Below, piece after piece: positions 21,601 through 30,600 of a DNA stretch of 64,000 nt; the first letter of the stretch is position 1, and each line of letters begins with the position of its first letter. Both the position numbers and the translations under genes were made by a program. The notes under the pieces were generated by a model that saw nothing but the letters and a program-made list of their open reading frames with translations, had not been told where the DNA came from and made no database searches. Origin of the DNA: Sweltsa coloradensis (lineage: Eukaryota > Arthropoda > Insecta > Plecoptera > Chloroperlidae); NCBI GenBank assembly GCA_024449915.1, contig JAMZAV010001458.1:62001-126000 (forward strand). Direction: 5' to 3'.

Positions 21601-24600
21601 TACCAGCATAATTTGTAAGAAACAAACTATGTCGAATCTGAATTTGCCCGGTACCATCTTGGATTTTGACCCATTTGCCCGGATTTCATGATGACGTGCA
21701 ACACGTCGTTAAAAAGGGATACACCTATTTAAAGTTCTATTAGTGCTGGATGAACACCTTAGAAGGGTTCATTAAAGGGTTTTCCGGGTCAAGAAAGAGC
21801 GATGGAACGTGTTGCGGTAACGCCCAAGAAACGGAAGTACCTTTTTCAAAATGGCGGCCACTTCGATATGGCGAAATGTGTTTTTTTTGTTGCCCCCTTT
21901 GGGTAAATACCATTTTATACGTGTGAGACATTGTGGTACCGGGCTGAATTATGGGTAATAAGCCTCGCTGGTGGTGGTACCGGGCAGATTAAGATTCAGC
22001 GGGGCTTGTTACCCATAATTCAGCCCGGTACCACAATGTCTCACACGTATAAAACGGTATTTACCCAAAGGGGGTAAAAAAAACACCTTTTGCCATATCA
22101 AAGTGGCCGCCATTTTGAAAATGGTACTTCCGTTTCTTGGGCGTTACCGCAACACGTTCCATCTCTCTTTTTGACCCGGAAAACCCTTTAATGAACCCTT
22201 CTAAGGTGTTCATCCAGCACTAATAGGACTTTAAATAGGTGTATCACTTTTTAACAACTTGTTGCACTTTATCATGAAATCCGGGCAAATGGGTCAAAAT
22301 CCAAGATGGTACCGGGCAAATTCAGATTCGACATAGTTTGTTACTTACAAATTATGCCGGTACCCAAATGTCTCCCACAAGAAATGGTATTTATCCCGAA
22401 AAAAACGGAAAATCCCGTTTTTTCCACGTGAACGTGGCCGCCATTTTGAAAATGGTACTTCCGGTTCTTTTGCGTTTCCGCAACACATTCCATCGTTCTC
22501 CTTGACCCAGAAAACCTTAAAATGAACCCTCCTTAAGTGTTTACCCAAAATTAATAGGACTTTTCCTGCGCTTTTCAACACCATGTTGGACGCCATCTTG
22601 AATTCCGGGCAAATGGGTCAAAATCTGAGGTGGTACCGGACAGATTAAGATACAGCGGGGTTTATTACCCACAAAACAGCCCGGTACCACAATGTCTCAC
22701 ACGTATAAAATGGTATTTACTCAAAGGGGAAAAAAGACCCAGTTTTCTCCATCAAAGTGGCCGCTATTTTGAAAATGGTACTTCTGTTTCTGGGGCTTTT
22801 ACGCAACACTTTCAATCGTTCTCCGCGACCCCTAAAACCGTAAAATGAACCCCACTGACGTGTTCAATGAACAAAAATAGTAGTTTTAATGGGTTTATCC
22901 GGTTTTTACACCTTGTTGGACGCCATCTTGGATTCTGGGCAAACGGGCCAAAATCCGAGGTGGTACCGGGCAAATTCGGATTTATTGGGGTTTTTTACTT
23001 ATAAATCAGTCCGGTACCCAAATGTCTCACATTTTGCCGCTAACATTGATTTCTAAGCATAAATTTGGATTTCTCGACTGGTCTATACCCACCAGATTTG
23101 GAAGACATTGCAGCAAAATAAAGTAATATTATTATAAATTATTTCCCCTGTAAACTTATTTAGGATTAGCTACTTCATAGAATCATAGCATTACAACAAT
23201 AGACTGTACGCTAGAAGACCTACTTATGCGGATGCCTTTTCAAAATAGTATTGTATACCGTACTTGACCGAACAAATAGGCATAAGGTAGGCACTATAAA
23301 TTGATTTTATTATTTATATAAACTCATTATTTTAATTATTATTTAATCACTACTTAACTAGACTTAAATCTGTTTAATTATTTATGTACCATGTAGACCT
23401 ATATATACAACTCAACATAAATTTCCGTCCATCTTGACCATAATAGTAATTTATATAACATTTTCTGTATTATGCTCGCACACAAGTCTAGCTTAGGCGA
23501 GCTCTTCTTTACTATTTTATGCATACCATTTTAATTGTAATGATTATTTTAGTAAAGTAAATTATACTCCTGTACTTAAAAGTTAAATGTATGTTTGTAG
23601 AGAAGAAAAATAAAATATATTCTATTCTATTCTATTCTATTCTATTCTATGACAGATATGAAATATAATATCACCAGACCATAACAATTGGTGAAGATGA
23701 GTAGATTTTAAAAAGTAGATTAACAACATCAATACAACAATAACGTAGGATTGGACCTTGATACACTTGGACAAAAATATTCCATAAATGTGGACAATGT
23801 GCACTAGGCGGACTCATGTTCATGATTATTTTGAGTACAGGCCATAAACCAATCATCTTTAAACACCTTCTATCTTGATTGGTTTCATGCCATAAAGTTG
23901 AGTCATCCCTATCACTAGAATGGTGGTTTGCATAAAAGTGTTCAGCTATTTTGGAAGTTATTGCAGTGGTTTGGTAATACATCTCTCGTAACCACTGTTT
24001 GTGGTAATCTGATACAAAGTAAATGTGAACCTATGACTTACACCAGTTTGAGTTAGTTTGAGTTGCTATTATAAAGCAATCTCTTCTGTGGCACCGAAGT
24101 GAAACCCAACACCAATGACGTACATAAGCTTTGCGTAACAAAGCGCTAGCTAGACGCTCAGTCATATCCTTCCCACCGAGCACTAGCCTGGACACTAGAA
24201 GCCTCGTGAATAAAGAAAAATCACTTCACTGCAACATCTAGGGCGACGGTCGTCGCCCGGCAGACAAACGCATGCGACTGCTTAGGCAACACGAACTCCA
24301 GCCCTGTATACAGCTACTAGAGTTGGGGGGTTTTCAGCTATCTGCACACGCCGCCCCGAAAGAGTTACAATCTTGAAACTCGGTATATGACCTGGTATGT
24401 GGTCCATGACATACCAAAAAAAAATCAACCCGATCCGACAACTCGTTCTGTGTTAAAAAAGGCTCTCAACATCGTCAAATTCCTTTCGGCTGGCTGGTGG
24501 CTGGGTGGGTGGCTGGCTGGTGGCTGGCTGGCTAGGAGTTCTCCGCGGAGATTAATTTAGCCTACAGAGAAAACGGTAAATCTTAGAACTATGAAACTTG

Positions 24601-27600
24601 GACCACACTTAGATGTACTTCAGACGCAGTGACGTTTGCTTTTAAAACCAAAATCGGGTAACAGGGACTGGAGAAAATCCAAATTTGGGTGATAATTTAA
24701 AACGCGTAATTTCCAAGGCGTGGTAATGTGTACAAACTTGAAATTAAACATGCTATTAACCATTATAAATATCTTGTGTCCAAAACACAAGGGGCTAAAT
24801 TTGGGGATGACCATGGGCCCAAAAATGACAAAAAACATATCTGAACTTTAAGAAATGAATCATTCAAAGAAAACGCTACAACTGAGATGTTTCAAACGTG
24901 GAATACATTTTGTTATCTCTCATTCTTTATCACTTTTGAATATGGAAAGCAAAATTGGGTAACGGGTACCGGAGAAAATCAAAATTATCAAAAGTAGGTA
25001 ATTCCGTACTCTTATGAATAATACGCTATACTGAGAAAACGGTTCATCTTAGAACTTTGAAACTTGGGCCACACTCAGATGTACCTCATATAACCAAAAC
25101 CGGGCAATTGGGACCGGGGAAAATCAAAATCAAAACGCGTAATTACTCAGGCGTAGTAATTTGTACAAGCTTGAAATTAAACATGCTCTTAACCATTATA
25201 AATATCTAGTGCTTAAAACACAAGGGGTATTTCTGGGGGGGCCGTGGGCCCAAAAATGTCAAAAAACAACTTTGACCTTAACAAATTTAATCATTCAAAG
25301 TTCATCATTCACACCATGATAGCAAACGAACAACAAAAAGATGTAATATCCAACCAAATACAAAAATTTGTAAAAAAAAACGGCAGCAAGCTCTTCTTCA
25401 AAAGTCTTCGGCTGTGAATGCTGTGAGATATAGAAGTTGAGCCAAGCTTTTTATTCTTTCTCCCTAGTTTCGCTTTGAAAATAAGTAAGATCATTTCGCT
25501 CGTCAACAGGCGAAATGATCTTACTTATTTTCAAAGCGAAACTAGGGAGAAAGAATAGAAAGCTTGGCTCAACTTCTATCTCACAGCATTCACAGCCGAA
25601 GACTTTTGAAGGAGAGCTTGGCTGCCGTATTTTTTTTTTTACAAATTTTTGTATTTGGTTGGATAGATAATTCATCTAGTTGTCTAAACCAAAGTCCCCT
25701 AGATCTCCGCCAAGCTTCGCTGCCGCTGACAGGCCGCAAAACCTCCGCTAGGAGTAGATCTAGGGGACCTTGGTCTAAACTGACGCTTGTTAAGTGGCTG
25801 TGGAGTTGTGTTTGTTGTTGAGCGGATGGGCGAGCACCGCCGACTCTATGTAAATATCTTCAAATTTACGTTTATTTAGACGGCGGTTTTTTCCTATTAA
25901 TGAAGGGGAATCCCTAGACCCAAATATGATTTCTTAAGAATGCAGTAAAGACGTCTGAAAAGTAAGTAGAATGTAAGAGGGGCTTAATAAAAGAGCGGAT
26001 TATTTTTTTGAAATTTTTTTGACGGGACATAACCTCAGAATCAACAATTGTATTCAAATTACTGGAATCAGTTGCTCAAGTTCAAAATTGAATTTTTAGC
26101 AGCGGTTTTTTGTATATTATTTCTACACTCCTTTATCTACAACCTAAATAAAAGGATTTTTGGATTTATATGGTTTGTTGCGTTGCACAATTTTTTTCGC
26201 CTGCCGGTACAATTTCAAATTTTGTACCGTTTAACGCAAAAAATCGTGCAACGCCTGAAATCATATAAAACCAATAATACTTATATTTAGGTTGTAGATA
26301 AAGGAGTGTAGAAATAATATACAAAAAACCGCTGCTAAAAATTCAATTTTGAACTTGAGCAATTGATTCCAGTAATTTTAATAAAATTGTTGATTCTGAG
26401 GTTATGTCCCGTCAAAAAAATTTCAAAAAAATTATCCACTCTTTTAAGCCCCTCTAACATTCTACTTACTTTTCAGACGTCTTAACTGCATTCTTTAGAA
26501 ATCATATTTGGGTCTAGGGATTCCCCTTAAACTTCCACTCCCCACGGCCATACTGAGTGTCTAGCGCTAAGCTTATGTTATGTCATTGCCCAACCCAGTC
26601 AATTGAACACTGGCTTGGCGGCTCTTTACAGTGGGTGACTATCATGACTGGTGGGAAATAAGCTAGCCAGTGTTGGATTGAAAGGTTTAGTTTTGGTTAG
26701 GATGGCCAAAAAAAAATCACCCGAATGCCAGAGTTCAAAAAATAACATGTACGTATATATATTATATTTTATTCAGTACAAATGTGGTACCTACCAAGGT
26801 CACTCAAATATAACGACGGCGGTCATAAGAACAATGTAGCCCAGAAACAAGTTCACACTTCCAAAAGAGCTGAACACATTTTTGGATAAGCGAAGCGAAG
26901 ACTTCAATTTCACCGACCCCCCAAAAAATTTAGCTCGGGTGTTTTTTTTTTTTTTTTTTTTTTTTTTTGTTTTTCCGTCTGTTTGTTCGCTCTCTACCGG
27001 GAAAACGGCATATCCGATCTTGATGAAAATTTGAGAGGACCTTCGAAATCTCTGAACTTAGAGGTGTATTGTTTTTGGGCACAATCGAAGAAATATTTCT
27101 CATGAATATCGTACTTTTACGATTTTTTTTCGATTTTTAGTGCGATATTTTCGTGACATTTGGGCCAATTGTGACCAAACGGGTGGGGCTACAACGTTCA
27201 TATTATACATGGACATTAAAGTTATGGTGATGTAGTACCTTATGAAACAAAAAGTTGAAAAAGTTAAACAGAATCTATAGAAATAAAGCTTTTAATATAA
27301 GTTTTTTACGGTTTAGTGCGATATTTTCGTGCCATTTGGGCCGATTCTTACCAAACGGGTGGGGCTACAACGGTCATATTATACATGGACATTAAGGTTA
27401 TGGTGATGTAGTACCTTATGAAACAAAAAGTTGAAAAAAAATAGCCAGAATCCATAGAAATAAAGCTTTTAATATAAGTTTTTTACGGTTTAGTACGATA
27501 TTTTCGTGCCATTTGGGCCGATTATGACCAAACGGGTGGGGCTACAACGTTCATATTAAACATGGACATTAAGGTTATGGTAATGTAGTACCTTTTGAAA

Positions 27601-30600
27601 CAAAAAGTTGAAAAAGTTAGCCAGAATCCATAGAAATAAAGCTTTTAATATAAGTTTTTTACGGTAAATATAATACCAAGTGACAAGAAACAATAGAAAC
27701 TTGACAACAATCACCTACAATGCATAGGCAGCAAAGCAAAGCACTTGCAAAAGTAAAGATATCCCACGCAAACCAAAAACTTAAAAAAAAGCTCATCCAT
27801 CAACGCGGCGGGACTTTAGCGTTTTCCTAGTTTATGCAAACCAGCATGTTGGCGATGCGGATATAAACCTTACTATATGTCATGAAACCAATCAAGATAG
27901 ACAGATATTTAAAGCGATTGCTTCATGGCATGTACTCAAAATAATAATTAACATGAGTACTCCTAGTGCACAGTTATGTCGTAGTTTATCTAGATCCAAT
28001 CCCACGCAATGTTGTCGTGATGTTGTCAACTTTTTGAAATCTTCTCATCGTTATTAATAGGGAATTTGCATAACATTATTTTATGGATCTACTTGGTTAA
28101 GGCCACCTTCCTTTACACAAAAATATCTTATTTTCTTGATTTTGAGAATATTTTCATTTATAAAATAAGGGTGAAAGATTCCTAGATATTTTGGCGGGAA
28201 AAACGGGTCATACGTCACCAGCCTTCATGACACCAATCAACCAATCACGTAACTATATGTTATTCGCTTTCGGAGATTATCTTGGCTGTACAAGCCCATT
28301 TTGATATCTAGTTTGTTCTAATATGCTTAATATTTTGCTTATACATTTAGTTATGTTACAACGTTGTCTTTAACCGCATTTTAATTGATAGTAATAAGTA
28401 AAAACACAATGTTCATTATAAAACTTGGAAAAGGACATCAACTGTTGTTTATTGTTGGCCATTGTTGTAAGAACCAAAGACTTTGGTAAAAGGAGGGAAT
28501 TTCGTTGTTTATCTAGACGGCTGTGTTCGTCATGAAGGCCGGTGTTTTGACATTAAATCAAAGCGACCAAGCCAACCCTGTTGGCCCCGACGCAATCGAC
28601 GAGTGAGCGATAACCAACCCAAACCTGAGGAACAACATGACATGAATAAACATGACATGCAGGCAGGCAGGCAGGCAGACAAATTTAGAAAATGCAAAAT
28701 CTCAACTAAGTTGAATGATTAAACTCCGTCGCTACGCTCCCTCATATCAAGGGGAACTAGCCTTGGTTTCAAATTTACATTTGACCGATTTAATTATTTT
28801 GAGTTCATTTAAATAATTTTCACAATTGAAAGATAAAAAAAATCGGCGGTTACTACAGGTGTACAAAGTTAAAGGGTTTTGAATTCTCGCGCCAACGCTG
28901 ATGGGCCGTGACGTCTTCGTGGCTTGCGTAGTTCGCAGCATGCTCACCGTAGGCCGCTTCAATGGCCGCCTTGTCCCTCATATCTCGAATGGTGAGCCTG
29001 GCCTAAGTCGGCTACAAAAGACTTGTTAATTCCCTTATGGCAGCTTTTATAACGGGGCATGTCTTTAAATCTAGAAATCTAAACGATAACACGACTGATA
29101 GGAGCACGGAGAGCTTGAGTCTGCGCCCAACTGCGTAGACGTTGGTGGCGTCACACTACGTGTTGTCTTTTGGCGGGAAGCCAGATTCAAATTTCCCACG
29201 TTAAATTTTGACAATAATAATATGAACCCGAGATAAAAAACAACAAATTTTATTTAACTTTTTTTATGTAATCATAGTCGAATTCTGGAATGAAGGCTCG
29301 TTCCCTATTGTCAATATATTGGTGAATGAATATTGGTATAGTAAATCACATTTCCGTCTTGTTAAACAAATGATTTAATGGAGCCCAGTGTACATAGCTT
29401 ATTTATAGTAAACGATATTTAAGAATTAACGTAATGGAATATGTAGGGGGATAGCATTGAACGGAAATGGCTAATGTATAATATTTGAATTGAGACTTGT
29501 AGAAGATTTCTAACATGAATCTCATTATAATTCAACGACGATTTCACAAAGCATTTCAATTGAACGTAATGAATGCGGTGTGAAATGGTCTCAAGGACGA
29601 ACGACATTTTCATTCTTGTCAATAGTTTTGCCACAGTTCACATGTAAAGTTAGTCAGCGCTCACGCAATAACTAAATGAATTCAGTTCTTGTAACTATTT
29701 ACTAACTAAACCTCAACCTACTAACACAAATCACAATGCTTTGATATTAAAATAGTCAGACAAATATGCAATGTATCAAATGCAGGAATATGCTGTTTTT
29801 CATTATTTGAATCTCATCTAAGATATGGAAAAGATTTTCGGGGAATAGCAACTCACATTAATAAAGTATTTATAATTCAAAACGGATCAATTTTATTTAT
29901 ATTTTTATATATTGTCAATAAAAACATCCATCATCACCCAAAAAATACAAACGTACAGTTACACCCTTTCAACACACGTCATAAGAAGACCTTCATCTCA
30001 ACTCATGCTGTAAAAAATAGGGCAGACAAACTCAGATTATTTAAATTAAAAACTATACAACCATCTTTCTCGAGTTATGAAATATATTTCAAGCTACAAT
30101 ATATTATTCATATCGGAACTTACGCAATTCCTATTACAAAAAGCTTCCTATAGCATTCAAGAATTCTTCAGTAAAATCTGATCGATTACTTATTATAAAA
30201 TTAGTTTCAGTCTAGACTAGTATTTTACTATTCTTAACACGTTTATTCTACTCTTCTTACATTTAATACTTCATTACTAAATAAAACAACATTGTGATGG
30301 CTATCGTATAATTTCACGGCTTTCATAGCATTGGTTATTTTTTGTTTATTTGAAATTCTGTAAAATGTTACTTTAATACTAGTACGAATGGAGTCATATA
30401 CACATCCATATATTTATTTTTAGGGTTCTTACAGCATAAGAAATGTTTTCTTGAGGTAGCATTAGTATTTATGGACTACACGGCAAAAACTGTTCTAAAT
30501 AATATTAAACATTATAATCAAAACTGGAACTGTATACTTATTATGTGTCATAAATAAGTACCGTTACTGATAATAACTTGTTGGACATGAGAAACTTCAG

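Noticed and set aside
21368..21691. Open frames within the 2.1-kb palindrome
   Set aside because: Identical frames recur in inverted arms and units, are short, and lack any family motif.
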